NCBI GenBank assembly: GCA_030272155.1
Contig: CP126205.1
Coordinates: forward strand, 1,662,501-1,726,500
DNA from: Tetradesmus obliquus
Taxonomy: Eukaryota; Chlorophyta; Chlorophyceae; Sphaeropleales; Scenedesmaceae
Length of the DNA: 64,000 nucleotides
Direction of reading: 5' to 3'
The stretch's first letter is position 1; every line of letters starts with the position of its first letter. Under the pieces are notes generated by a model. That model was not told the DNA's origin. It worked only from the letters and a program-made list of their open reading frames with translations, and made no database searches. Shown here one piece after another: positions 47,567 through 64,000 of this stretch. A program made the position numbers and the translations under genes.

Positions 47567-47953
47567 GACTGAAGCTTGTTCAGTTTATCACATTGTGAAT
47601 CAGGAAGCAGCACCAGCCCCGGCAAACGTGTACATCAGGTCTGGGGTGGCATGTATGTTATCTTGCCCAGACTTTTTTAATTTCAAAAGCCCCATTCTTC
47701 TGACTGAAAGCATACGAAGAGAGTACAGCGGATCAGGTGGGCTGCATTCAACTGCACCTGACTGACAGTGACACATGTGGCACTTGCCTCTTTCATACGT
47801 GTTGTGGATAGGTGCACGCTCATTGGCCTCACGTTTTAAGACAAAAGCGTCACACAAAACACGCAGCGACAGTAATCAGTGTTGCAAGCTCATCACACCG
47901 TAGCTCTCCCATCCTGCAACAGCACTGCCCAACCAGTCTTCATTGCGGGAACG
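47567..47953. promoter_or_regulatory. Short bidirectional upstream region of PAN2 and SOUL genes
   Basis: Only about 390 bases lie between the two start codons, so the head-to-head genes must share promoter space. No clear TATA box is seen. If the SOUL protein starts at the in-frame ATG at 47879, the gap shrinks to about 310 bases. Confidence 0.6.
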
Positions 47954-50900
47954 ATGCACAGCCTTCATACAAGAACTCTTAATGGCAGCATGCGAGCAGG
48001 GCGATCGCTGGCTCAGCCCGCAACTGTCAACAGCAGCAGCAGCAGGCTTGCTAACAGGCCCACCACAAGGTGTCAGTCCTCTTCTCAGTCTACCACAACA
48101 GCATCAAGCATTGACATGCAGGTCGGCACCAGCTGCTAGTAACTCATGTAAAGTATTAACACTTCAAATCGTAGCGGGAGGTGGAGCAGCGGCTGTGGCG
48201 TTTAGTATTCAACAAGGCCGGAACCGAAGCCACAACTGGTGCAGTGGCACAGCCAGCAACAGCAGCAGCACTGCGCTGGCCAAGCATCACTGTAGCATTC
48301 ACAGCAACCTAGTCAAGCTGTGCTAGCTGAAGTATGAAACTTACACCGTCTGTTTATCAACTTGCAGGAACGCATGCAGTTCTTGAAGGAGGACCTGAGC
48401 CACCTGTTTGATGACCAGGGCGTTGACGCCAGCCAGTGAGTAGCGGTGCCTGCTCTGGCGCCAGTGCTGCAAATGAAACACTTTTTGAAATATGCGTGAC
48501 AGCTGGGGCCTCTTTTTTGCTGAGATGCGCAGCTGCATATCGGCTTGAACAAGCAGGCAAGCCTTCAGTGTATTGCAGATGTAAAAGGTCGCTGTTAGAC
48601 GGTGTATGCACAGTTACACAGCTTCAAGCAATGCTGGACCAAGAGGCCCGTGCCCAATGTCTCCTGATGACTTGAGTCGTCTATCAATGAGGCACAGCAG
48701 TCTGGCAGATGTGTCAGCATGGTGCTGCCAGTTGTGTATGTACCATGGCATGACTGCTGCCTATTCCACAGCTGATAGCTGTCCGCTGTCCGTCTCATTG
48801 CACCTGTCTTACCCAATTTGAATGCTGTTATAACATATCTTTTGAACTGCCAGGTATGACGACGTGGTCAACTTCCTGGACCCCATCACCAAGTACAGCA
48901 ATGTGCAGGGCTACATGTTCAACATCAAGATGCTCAAGGGCGTCTTTGACCCGCTGTTTGAGCTGCACGACATCAAGCAGACCGCTGAATACGAAATAAC
49001 AACACGCTGGACAATGACCATGAAGGTAAGGCTTTTTAATTACTCAATTGTTTGAACCGCTAGTCAATTGTTTGAACCGCTTTCTGAGCTGCATGACATG
49101 CAGCAACGCGGCAGTACGAAACTAGGATTTGCTGGACAATGACCCTGAAGATGTGTGAAGATAGTGGCAGCTGGGACACATCGCAGGCTTGAAGCGTTGT
49201 TGCTATGATTTTCTGTTTCTGCTGTTGCACTGCATGACATGAGCTGAGGCGAATGCGCTGAAGGAAAAGTTGCTGAGCCGCTGGTTGTTGTGTTGCCCCC
49301 TCCTGCAGTTCACGCCTGCGCAGGCGCTGGGCGTGAGCAAGTGGTGGAGCCCCGTCATCACCTTCACAGGTGAGCGGCAGTACGGCAACCTTGATACTGT
49401 TAACACACACATGACCACGCTGTCGTTGCTCTGCTGAACCGGCATCTACAGAGTGTCTGGTTTCATTGCTTGTGCTGCTGCGCTTGCAGGCACGTCCATG
49501 TATGGCTTCAACCCTGCCGATGGCCGCATCAACCGCCACATAGACACTTGGGACAGCGTGGCCAACTGCCTCAGCCTTCTTCCATTGCTCAGCTCGTCTG
49601 CGGTGCTGCTGCTGCGCTTGCAGGCACCTCTATGTATGGCTTCAACCCCACCAACAGCCACATGAGTGTACGCATGTCATCAGCTAGCAGATGACGTGCA
49701 CCTTAGCTTGCTGCTGCTGCGCTTGCAGGCACGTCCATGTACCGCTTCAACCCTGCTAATGGCCGAATCAACCGCCACAAAACCACCTGGGACACTGTTA
49801 ACTTGCCCCTTGGCTCAGCTGATCTGCACCATGCAATACTGCTGCTGCTGCTGCTGCTGTTGTGCTTGCAGGCATGTCCATGTATGGCTTCAACCTAGCG
49901 GACAGCCACATCAACCATCAAAATGACATCAGGGACAGCACAAGCAACTGCTTCAGCGCTGTTCCACTGCTCAGCTGGCCTGCATTGCTGCTGTTTTGCT
50001 TGCACTGCCTGCTGTTCTGCTTGCAGGAACATCCATGTATGGCTTCAACCCTGCTAACGGCCGCATCAACCGCCACATAGACACCTGGGACAGCACGAGC
50101 AACTGCTTCAGCGCTGTTCCACTGCTCAGCTGGCCTGCATTGCTGTTGTGCTTGCACTGCCTGCTCGTGCCCTTGCAGGCACGTTTATGTATGGCTTCAA
50201 CCCTGCCAATAGCCGCATCAACCGCCACATAGACACCTGGGACACTGTCAACCTGTGGCTCAGCTGATCTGCACCATGCAACACTGCTGCTGCTGCTGCT
50301 GCTCCTGCAGGCACCTCCATGTACGGTTTCAACCCTGCTAATGGCCGCATCAACCGCCACATAGACACCTGGGACACTGTTGACATGCCCCGTGGCTCAG
50401 CTGATCTGCACCATGCAATACTCCTGCTGCTGCTGCTGCTGCTGCTGTTGTGCTTGCAGGCACCTCCATGTTCGGTTTCAACCCTGCCAACGGCCGCATC
50501 AACCGCCACATAGACACCTGGGACACAGTAATCCTATTCTGCGGCTCAGCTGATCTGCATCTTGCAACGCTGCTGCTGCTGCGACTGCTGCCCGCAGGCA
50601 CCTCCATGTATGGCTTCAACCCTGCCAATGGCCGCCTAAACCGCCACATAGACACCTGGGACAGCGTGGCCAACCAGCAGTTCTTTTCATGGGAGGCCTT
50701 TGGGGACTTCTGGAAGCAGCTGCTGCAGACGTTTACAACGCCAGCACTCGAATCACCCAAGTACACGCTGCTCAAGTGAGTGCGGCACGTCGTTACAGTA
50801 AGAGATCTCTTCTCCTCTAGAGGAAGGTACATGTGGGTCCTGGCACCATTGGTTTTAAGTGTACAATGATCCGGCACTAGTGGAACGTACAGTGGTCACA

Positions 50901-52190
50901 ACCGAAGTTATCTGCTTTGCCTTGCATCCTATACCTTCATCACACCATGGCTGGAGTCGCCCACACACATGCTGCTTAAGTGAGAGCGGTGACTTTTGGA
51001 GCTGCATGCAATGGTTTATCAATAATTCATTTGCTACAGTCAACTGGAGCGTCCCAGGATGCCTGAACATTGTGCCCTGGAACAGTCCACAGCATGTTGT
51101 AATGACACGTGACCAGGCGTGGTGATGCAGCACTGCAGCCGCGGGTAGTGTTGATGCGGCGGCTGGGTTTGAGAGTGCTGCACTGCAGTGCTCCTGCTAC
51201 CAGCTCAAATGTGCATGGCTATAGCTAGCTCTTCAAGCTGCTGAGCTGCAACTGCTCCGGTGTGTTACGTAAATGTTGCAGGCGCACAGCAAAGTTCCAA
51301 GTACGGCAGTACCAGCCGTTCCTGGTGGCCAGCACAGCACTGGACAACCTGCCACAAACCACCAGCAGCAGCAGCAGCAGCAGCAGTGGCGATGCCACTC
51401 TCCACGGCACAGGATCCAGCAGCAGCAGCAGCGGCAGCAGCAGCAGCGGCGGCGGCGGCGGCGGCATCAACCCAGCCAGTGTGGGCATCAAGGCGTTCAA
51501 CGCGCTGGCTGGTTACATCTTTGGCGGCAATGCAAGCAGCACGAAGATGGCCATGACGACGCCCGTGTTCTCCAGCACAAACGGCACGATGGACTTTGTA
51601 GTTTCTGCAAGTGCTGAGCAGGTGCGTCTGCAGGTGGATGGGACTGTACATGGCTCGAGGTGGGAACTTTTGATTCTGGCTACATCCTTGGTAGCAATAC
51701 ATTTAGCAAAGAAATTGCCCATGACGGCGTGTGTATTCTCCAGCACAGACGGCGTGATGGATTTGTGTTGTTGGCGCAGCATGTCTGGTGCGGTTGCAGG
51801 CGGCTGACATGAGTAACAGACAAACTTGACATGTCATTGCACACATTCGCACCTGCATATGTATCAGCTGTTCCCTCATGCAACTGCTGCAATCTGCTTG
51901 CTGTACTGCAGGTCTCTCCGGCCTCGCTGCCAGCCCCGTTAGACCCAGCAGTGCAGCTGCAACGGCGGCCAGGCGGCATCTACGCAGCAGCTGTCTTCAC
52001 CGGCGTTGCCACGCCACGCAAGTGCAGCGAAGTATCAACGCAGCTGCTGGCGGCTCTGCAGGAGGCCAGGCTGCAGCCGGCTGACAGCAGCAGCTGGATG
52101 CTGGCGCGTTATAACGACCCGTCGGTCAAGCCGAGGTTTAGGCGCAACGAAATCCTGGTGGAGCTGCGGGACTTTGACATGTGGGGTTGA
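47954..52190 (+). CDS. DUF2358-SOUL haem-binding family protein, probably plastid-targeted
   Basis: Plant/algal-type fusion of an N-terminal DUF2358 (NTF2-like) domain and a C-terminal SOUL/HBP tetrapyrrole-binding domain; proposed to bind or buffer haem in plastids. Exons 47954-48121, 48368-48435, 48854-49025, 49309-49369, 50598-50775, 51282-51621 and 51912-52190 give 421 residues. Residues 1-56 are rich in Ser, Thr and Arg, like a transit peptide. DUF2358 (about 57-195): ERMQFLKEDLSHLFDDQG, FLDPITKYSNVQGYMFN, EITTRWTMTMK, GFNPANGRLNRHIDTWDS. SOUL (about 213-421): KFQVRQYQPFLVA, MAMTTPVFSS, GGIYAAAVFTG, MLARYNDPSVKPRFRRNEIL. An extra Ser/Gly tract in exon 6 comes from AGC/GGC repeats. An alternative in-frame start is 47879. 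Confidence 0.94.
49063..49152 (+). repeat. Donor-side copy of SOUL-gene exon 3, donor lost
   Basis: Diverged repeat of the exon 3 end (PLFELHDIKQ... to TMTMK), downstream of exon 48854-49025. The GT donor position reads AT. Confidence 0.88.
49489..50535 (+). repeat. Eight acceptor-side copies of SOUL-gene exon 5
   Basis: Copies start near 49489, 49621, 49727, 49871, 50028, 50180, 50311 and 50460. Each has CTG-rich intron, TTGCAG or similar, then the exon start coding GTSMYGFNPANGRINRHIDTW. The complete exon is the last copy, 50598-50775, the only one that continues into FSWEAFGDFWKQ and a GTGAGT donor. Divergence is low: most copies are open and differ by a few codons. Confidence 0.96.
50940..50992 (+). 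repeat. Donor-side copy of SOUL-gene exon 5
   Basis: Short diverged repeat of the exon end (coding LESPKYTLL) with GTGAGA donor, downstream of exon 50598-50775. Confidence 0.75.
51675..51778 (+). repeat. Donor-side copy of SOUL-gene exon 6
   Basis: Diverged repeat of the exon region coding GYIFGGNAS..KMAMTTPVFSS and following, downstream of exon 51282-51621. Confidence 0.8.
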
Positions 52191-52210
52191 GCGTGGTTTA
52201 TTGTATCAAC

Positions 52211-52680
52211 ATTCGTTTGTGTGTGCATGCACGTACAAGCAAATATGGTGGCCGTCGGGCCAATCCTACCGCTGTCTGTCCTGCATGCGGTTCTGCCACT
52301 GAGACTTTGTCCCACTTTGTCTTGGAGTGTCCTGATACCGCTGATTTGAGGGAATCTATGTACGCAGAGCTGCGAAGGCTGCCAGGTTGCGCTGAAAAAC
52401 TGCGAACTTTATTGGCCATGACTGACCCCTCTGCCATGGTGTTGCGTTTTGTTTCTGACGATGTTTGGGGTGGATCTGGTGTTTGCAGGTTGGCTGCTCG
52501 GCTGATTGCTGACTACCTTGTTCTTGCCTGGAATCACAGGAATGTCTGCAAGCGGGATAATGAAATAGTGCTCCCCCCCCTTCCCCCTTCGCCTGTTCAT
52601 TCAGCCGCTCCTGTGGGGCGCGGGGCCGATGGCGACGTTGCTATGGCTTAAATGGTAACATGATGATGATGATTCGTTTG
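52211..52680 (+). mobile_element. 5'-truncated LINE (non-LTR retrotransposon) with 9-base target-site duplication
   Basis: The frame from about 52235 to a stop at 52649-52651 codes the C-terminal part of a non-LTR reverse transcriptase protein. It has the zinc-knuckle-like pattern C-x2-C-x8-H-x4-C (CPACGSATETLSHFVLEC), followed by DYLVLAWNHRN. The 3' end is a TGATGATGATG tail. ATTCGTTTG occurs at 52211-52219 and again at 52672-52680, flanking the element as an apparent target-site duplication, so the insert is 52220-52671 (452 bases). The reverse transcriptase core and all upstream parts are missing. It sits about 20 bases after the SOUL stop codon, so it is probably transcribed in that 3' UTR. 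Confidence 0.85.
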
Positions 52681-53256
52681 AACAGCAGTGTAGGTTGCAG
52701 GCCTGCTGCTGGCTGCTGTGATTGCTGCCAGTCTTGCAGGGCAGTTGCGTCTGGACCACTTGAATGCCATGTGAGTGCGCACTATGTTGCATTATGCTCT
52801 GCAAACTGTGTTTACATGCCTATGCAAGCTTCTTACTGCGCCTGGCACTGCCAGTGTGGGTGGGTTACGGAGTTCACCAGAACATTACCCAGCAGGCTGC
52901 GTGCCACTCACCCGTTGTTGTGAGCTTGTTGGAAGAATTGTTTCCTTGATGTTGTTGTTGAGGTGCTGGCGACGTGCACCCGCAGCTCAATCCATTGTCA
53001 CTTGGTTTACGTCGTCCTCAAGGCGTCGTCATCCATGTTACTGCCTTGATCACGCAGAAAATTTGACTCAAGACACTACGCAAAGCTTGTGTAACACAGA
53101 AAAGAGCGAAGTCAATGAACAACAGCGGCATGCGTGTAGAAATGTTCTAGCGGTCACTGTCGGAACTACTGACTGCTTTGCCCGCGTTCGTGTCAATACT
53201 TGCAAACTTCAAGCCTGAACTTTCAAATATTCTAAAACCTAGATACAGACGCAGCT
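52681..53256. other. SOUL 3' flank and upstream region of the SQOR gene
   Basis: No supported gene. A TGTAA at 53090-53094 could be the poly(A) signal of the SOUL gene. The remaining ~160 bases before the SQOR frame presumably hold its promoter. Confidence 0.4.
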
Positions 53257-58957
<5,701 letters not shown>

Positions 58958-60103
58958 GTGCTAGTGTGGATTCATCTGCTGAGCGGAATATTGGGTGGCT
59001 CGAGCAGTGTATAAGGCATGAAGGCTCAGTCCTGAATATGTATAGCAATGCTTCAAGCTAGCAGCTTGTGTTTAAATGTGGATGCTGTGTACCTGCATCG
59101 GAAGCATGGGAGCAGGCCGGTTCCACTGGCTGGCAGCCAGCAGTAGTTCCAGCAGTACAGCACCCAAATGGCTGTACATGTACATAACATACTTGGCAGC
59201 AGCAGTGGTGTCTTGACTAAAGGTGCGCCTGCAAATGTACTTGCAGTGCGTTGCTCACCTAAGCTTGATGAAGATGCCGTCTGCTGGGTCGACTGTTTGG
59301 TGGTGAACATCCACTCTCAGAGTCTGTCTATTCCTGCCTTTCGATTATGCCAGCTCAGCTGCTTGTCCATGCTTGAAGTACTACCTGTTCTTCCGTAAAC
59401 AGTCTTTCAGCAAAATTTTGACGTTTGCACTGAATCATCCGGGCGAGAGACAGCATACGCAGTCGGGACCAGGCCTGGACAGCTGTGACCTGACACCCTG
59501 CCGGGCACGAACAGGCTGAACGGCTGATCGCCAAACTCGGCTTCATGTTGCTTTCACCTGCAACGTTTGTCTCTGAACGATCAAGTGTTGTTAGTGACAG
59601 TTAGTTTCTGCTGAAGTTGCGACACCGTGCAGTCTCGGAGTGCGTAGGGGTGCGTAGTTCGCAAAGATCGCACCAGATCCACTTGAACTCCTCCTTTCAT
59701 AGGTATAGGAACTATGTGATGCTAACAACGGCAGCCGCATCTTAGAAGCCACCGCAGCAGCAGCAGCAGCACTGGCAACAGCAGCAGCAGTCACATGCGT
59801 AGCACCCACCTGCAGAGTATGCTTGCTCACAGACATGAACGTGTCTCAACCACAACTCACGTGTTACACGCTCTCACGTCTGCATGCCATGCCGCCAATG
59901 GGTGGCTGTGCATGCCTGGCGGCCACTAGTGCACCTGACACCAGCAGACGCCACCAGAAGCAGCATCGTGCACTCTTAACTGAACATAGTTGATGCTAAA
60001 CCACTCGGTGTATAGCTGCCCAATCCCTTGAGATGCTTTGCTTCTGCTGTTGCATCGTTGTCCCGCTCCTGCAGGACGCTCGATCCATCCTGCAGCTGGC
60101 GCC
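58958..60103. other. Intergenic region between SQOR and the TenA-HAD gene
   Basis: No supported gene; the open frames are short and without recognisable features. An acceptor-like CTCCTGCAG at 60073 suggests that a non-coding or further coding 5' exon of the next gene could lie here. Confidence 0.4.
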
Positions 60104-61829
60104 ATGACTGCTGCAACAGCAGCACCAGCAGCTGCTGCCTCAGACCCAGCAGCAGTAGCAGCAGCAGCAGGGCAGCCAGCCGGCTATGACATATTTTCAG
60201 GCTTGCCAGTGCCCGGGGGCCTCAGTGAGCGGCTGTGGGCTGACAGCCAGGCTGAAGCAATGGAGGCACTGCACCACCCCTTCGTGCAGGCACTGGCAGC
60301 CGGCACACTCGACAGGTGGGTGTGTTGCTTTATTTTGATGCTGGCGCTGCAGCTTCGTGGGGTGTTTCAGGTGTAAAGATGTGGGCTGACGGCCAGGCTA
60401 AAGCAATGGAGGCGCTGCACCACCCTTTTGTGCAGGCACTGGCAGCAGGCACACCAGACAGGTGGGCGCTGTTTCTGTTTCTGTTTCTGCCGTTTTCGAG
60501 TCTTGATGGGTGGTCTGCTTGCAGTTGTATGGGGTGTGCGCCTTGGTGCTGCACCCACCACGCCTTTGAAGCAGGCACTGGCAGCAGGCACACTGGACAG
60601 GTGGGCAAGTTTTTGTGTCTTTGCTATTGACAGCTGCACTTCCTGCAGCTGTGTGGGTGTGTGATACTTGCCCTCCTGCTGCTGGCCCTGCGTCTGTGTT
60701 GGGCGTCAGCCTCAGTGCTGTGGGATCCAGCACATACCACATTGCAAAGGTACCCGGGGGCCTCAGTGAGCGGCTGTGGGCTGACAGCCAGGCAGCAGCA
60801 ATGGAGGGGCTGCACCACCCCTTTGTGCAGGCACTGGCAGCAGGCACACCGGACAGGTGGGCGCTTAATTTTTTTCTGCCGTTTTGAGCCTTGTTGGGTG
60901 GTCTGCTTGAAGTTGTTTGGGGCGTGCGCCTTAGGTGCTGCACCCACCACCCATCTGTGCAGGCACTGGCAGCAGGCACACTCACAGGTGGGCGCCTTTT
61001 TTTCTTTTGTACATGCTGGCCCGCTGCAGCTGCGTGGGGTGGATCTTGCTGCTTCTGTTGCTGGTCTTGCACCTGTGTGCGGTGTATGCCTCAGGATCTG
61101 CTGATCGGGGCGGGGTTCAGCACACGTGACGGTTGGATGGCCATGTTGTGCCACATACCATGCACCATGCTGCTTGACCTGCAGGTCCTGCTTCCAGCAC
61201 TACGTGCTGCAAGACCTCCTCTTCCTCACTCGCTTTGCGCGCGCCTACGCAGCCGCTATTGAGACACACTTGTTATTTTCTGTGTTATTTACTGTTCTTG
61301 GGCTGTTCTTGGTTGACCTGCAGGTCCTGCTTCCAGCACTACGTGCTGCAAGACCTCCTCTTCCTCACTCGCTTTGCGCGCGCCTACGCAGCCGCCATTG
61401 AGACACACTTGTTATTTTCTGTGTTATTCACTGTTCTTGGGCTGTTCCCGGCTGACCTGCAGGGCGTGCTTCCAGCACTACGTGCTTCAGGACCTCTTCT
61501 TCCTCACGCGTTTCGCGCGCGCCTACGCAGCCGCCATTGACAAGTGCGGCACCACCCCGGCCCTAGCAGCAGCAAAAGCAGTGCTGGCTGAGCTGCTGCT
61601 GGGGGTGGATGCGGAGCTGAAGCTGCATGGCAGCTATGCGGCAAAGTGGGGCGTGGCGGTGGACGAGTGGGTGTGGCCGAGTGCTGCAACGTCGCAGTAC
61701 ACGGACTTTCTCATGGAGGTGGCGACGGATCCAGAGGTGAGTGTGTTGTGTTCCGTGATACTGCTACAACACTGTCGCAAGAATAGATGGGGCATGGCTG
61801 TGGACCTGCGTGTGGCACATTACTCACAT

Positions 61830-61861
<32 letters not shown>

Positions 61862-61969
61862 TTCCTGCTGCTGCTACTACTGCTGCTGCAGACGAGTGTC
61901 GCGGAGGTGCTGGCAGCCATGATCCCATGCGCACGGCTGTACGGCTTTCTGGGTTGCCAGCTGACTCAC

Positions 61970-62031
<62 letters not shown>

Positions 62032-63067
62032 AGACGAGTGTGGCCGAGGTGCTTGCAGCCATGATCCCCTGCGCACGGCTGTACGGCTTTCTGGGGTGCC
62101 AGCTGGCAGCAGCAACCCAGAGCCTGCCCCGCCACGCGTACAGCGAGTGGGTGGCGACATACTCTGGAGCGGAGTATCTGGCCAGCCCGGTGATTAAGGA
62201 AGAGCTCTTCGACAAGATTGCAGCCGCTGAGCCTTACGGTGGGTGTGCTGCATGTAGATCTATTAAGATATTACATTCACAAGCATGCTATGGGTATCTG
62301 GCCAGCCCAGTGATCAAGGAGGAGCTCTTCGACAAGATTGCAGCCGCAGAGCCGTACGGTGAGAAAGGTTGCTGTTGTGTGAAAACAACTGCACTTTGAG
62401 CTAGCAGTGGTTGACGTGGGGCCGTTCATGGTTGGCTGTTACTTTTATTGTGACACAAGTGCAGGGCCCAGGTCTTAGATGCGTAGGCCATGGCTGGAGA
62501 GCTGTGATGCAGCTGCATCCAGTCTTTTCCTGAGGTGCTTGTCGTTTGCAGTTTTTAAATTCTAGGTGGCCACATTAGGCAGCCGGGACCTGCAGTTTGC
62601 TCAGTAACACACGCATTGTTTGCCGAGCTGCATGCCTTGCACATCCTGCCGCCCTTGACCTTGCGAGTGAAGGCGTGCAAACTATACAATGCTTTGTCTA
62701 CATCATAACAGTTTGCTTGGATGCTTTCGTCCTGCGGCAGCGTGTCCGCTGCAAGTCGTGAAGCGTGTGCAAGCCCTCCACAGAGCCCGATCATCGCAGC
62801 TGCACCAGCTGCAGGCCTCAAGCCCCAGTATATGTAAAATAAATGGTAATCTAAACTCAATGTGCTACTGCTGCGTACGATACCCTTTGCTGTCACCGAT
62901 CTGTGCGTGGCCTTGCTGTCCTGCTTCTGCTGCTGTGTGGGTGGTTTTCGCAGATCGCTTGAAGCAGCTGTACACTCGGGCTATGCAGCTGGAAGTGAAT
63001 TTCTTCAGTGCACAGCCCAACGGACCGGCTCCACGTGAGTGGCGCATCCGCTGTGCCTAGTAACCTG

Positions 63068-63114
<47 letters not shown>

Positions 63115-63174
63115 TCCGCCAGCAGCAGCAGTGGCACCACGTGAGTGCTGCAGCTGCTGTGTCCCATCACCTGT

Positions 63175-63229
<55 letters not shown>

Positions 63230-64000
63230 GGCACTGGCAGCAGTTCTGTCAATCAGCAGGCTGAGACTATCATCATATTGTCACACTGTTTTCCCTACGT
63301 ATTCGCCCCAGCCTCACTTTGGAATGACTAAAATGATAGCACTGAGCTGGCGCCTGATATGTCGCATGACTCAAACGCCTTCCGCTCTTCTGCAGCATCA
63401 CACACCTCCGGCTGAAAGCAGCACATCTCATGCTGCTGCTGCTGCTGCAGGCCATGTGGGGCTGCTGGTGTGTGACTTTGACGACACCATCACTGAGAAG
63501 GACACCATCGGCGCGCTGCTGGGAGCAGCTGTGGACGCCAATGTCAAGGTGAGCACAAACAGCATATGCCGTGCTAGCAAGAAATCAAAGCAACAGGAGT
63601 GAGTATGTTGGTGCCCTGCTGGCTGCAGCTGTGGCGGCAAACGCCAAGGTGGGAGTGCACACAGCACCTTTGCCGACGGCAAGTGTGACAGCAGCAACGA
63701 GCAACTGCACATCTGCCAGTTCTGGGCATGTTGTACAACAGGCAAATGCCCACCCAGCAGGATCACATATGTTGTTCTGGTGCCGCTTGGCTGCAACATG
63801 AATCTGACAAGCGCCGCTGCATCATCTTCTGCTGCTTCTTGTATGCTTGTATGCAGGCTTCTGCAGCAGCAGCAGGCTCACCGGCAGCAGCAGATGCGCT
63901 GAGGCAGCAGCTCAACACGCAGGTCAAAACCCTGGCAGGCAACTACATGACCAAGCAGCAGCAGCTGCTGGCCTCACTCCTGCCGGCAGACGATGACGCA
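60104..64000 (+). CDS. TenA-HAD fusion, TH2-like thiamin salvage/phosphatase protein, 3' end beyond the window
   Basis: Resembles plant TH2: an N-terminal TenA/THI-4 domain (aminopyrimidine salvage) fused to a HAD phosphatase that removes phosphate from thiamin monophosphate. Exons 60104-60315, 61463-61736, 62034-62238, 62954-63034, 63451-63548 and 63857 to the window end; phases agree. TenA about 30-250: GLSERLWADSQAEAMEALHH, CFQHYVLQDLFFLTRFARAY, AAMIPCARLYGFLG with the expected active-site Cys175, and WVATYSGAEYLASPV. HAD motif I is CDFDDTITEKDT (nucleophile Asp266, acid Asp268). The sequence continues with ALRQQLNTQVKTLAGNYMTK and then leaves the window, so HAD motifs II-IV are unseen. 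The Ala-rich N-terminus may be an organelle targeting peptide. An in-frame ATG at 60038 is an alternative start. Confidence 0.92.
60378..60995 (+). repeat. Four donor-side copies of TenA-HAD exon 1
   Basis: Copies near 60378-60468, 60545-60608, 60744-60862 and 60934-60994 repeat the exon end coding LHHPFVQALAAGT.DR with ACAG|GTGGGC donors, downstream of exon 60104-60315. The third is longest and starts at PGGLSERLWADSQA. Confidence 0.94.
61183..61412 (+). repeat. Two acceptor-side copies of TenA-HAD exon 2
   Basis: Two nearly identical units (starting about 61183 and 61322) repeat GACCTGCAG| and the exon start coding CFQHYVLQDLLFLTRFARAY, then run into intron-like sequence. The complete exon starts at 61463. 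Confidence 0.95.
61892..62033 (+). repeat. Acceptor-side copy of TenA-HAD exon 3 and a CTG run
   Basis: A copy from 61892 codes TSVAEVLAAMIPCARLYGFL, including the active-site cysteine. A (CTG)n run (61974-62033) then ends in the real acceptor of exon 3. Confidence 0.93.
62284..62364 (+). repeat. Donor-side copy of TenA-HAD exon 3
   Basis: Repeats YLASPVIKEELFDKIAAAEP with the same donor phase (TACG|GTGAGA), downstream of exon 62034-62238. Confidence 0.94.
63065..63230. repeat. Two (CAG)n runs in TenA-HAD intron 4
   Basis: About 63069-63113 and 63177-63228, separated by sequence resembling the exon 4 donor (CACCAC|GTGAGTG). Confidence 0.93.
63600..63650 (+). repeat. Donor-side copy of TenA-HAD exon 5
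   Basis: Repeats GALLAAAVAANAK with GTGGGA donor, downstream of exon 63451-63548. Confidence 0.88.

Noticed and set aside
49489-50535. Copies of SOUL exon 5 as mutually exclusive exons
   Set aside because: They have acceptors but no convincing donor, and all end before the rest of the exon. By sequence they cannot substitute for the complete exon.
59168-59398. Small plus-strand frame downstream of SQOR
   Set aside because: No recognisable domain, splice structure or repeat support; most likely 3' UTR or intergenic chance frame.

Overview
The window is nuclear DNA of a green alga, most likely a core chlorophyte of the Chlorophyceae. The evidence is many short exons with GT..AG introns, GC-rich coding sequence, very long CAG/CTG trinucleotide runs, Ala/Gln/Ser-rich insertions in conserved proteins, a predicted plastid-targeted atypical thioredoxin, a DUF2358-SOUL protein, and a plant/algal TenA-HAD fusion. 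The species cannot be named from the sequence alone.

Layout, left to right. A SUMO-activating enzyme subunit (UBA2/SAE2) on the minus strand runs off the left edge (1-5730). Facing away from it is an ACHT-like thioredoxin gene (6505-8626, +), followed by a GPR1/FUN34/YaaH-type acetate transporter (9785-11577, +) and a NECAP-like endocytic adaptor (14262-17313, +). About 7 kb without a supported gene follows (17.3-24.4 kb), filled with minisatellites and direct repeats. Then come an unrecognised multi-pass membrane protein (24457-28658, -) and a complete 25-exon PAN2 deadenylase gene (29250-47566, -). PAN2 is head-to-head with a DUF2358-SOUL haem-binding protein (47954-52190, +), whose 3' flank holds a 5'-truncated LINE with a target-site duplication. 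A mitochondrial-type sulfide:quinone oxidoreductase (53257-58957, +) and a TenA-HAD thiamin salvage/phosphatase gene (60104 to beyond the right edge, +) complete the window. The genes are unrelated housekeeping functions and show no operon-like logic. All exon models below were built by hand; in every model the intron phases agree and the total length is a multiple of three.

The outstanding feature is structural. Almost every gene carries arrays of tandem, partly decayed copies of its own exon edges. Copies lying upstream of an exon repeat the end of the preceding intron, its acceptor and the 5' part of the exon. Copies lying downstream repeat the 3' part of the exon, its donor and the start of the next intron. 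Normally only one copy per array is a complete exon with both splice sites in the right phase. Many acceptors sit directly after a sense-strand CTG run. This splice-junction duplication explains most of the non-coding sequence inside the genes and is the main candidate for an undescribed phenomenon here.
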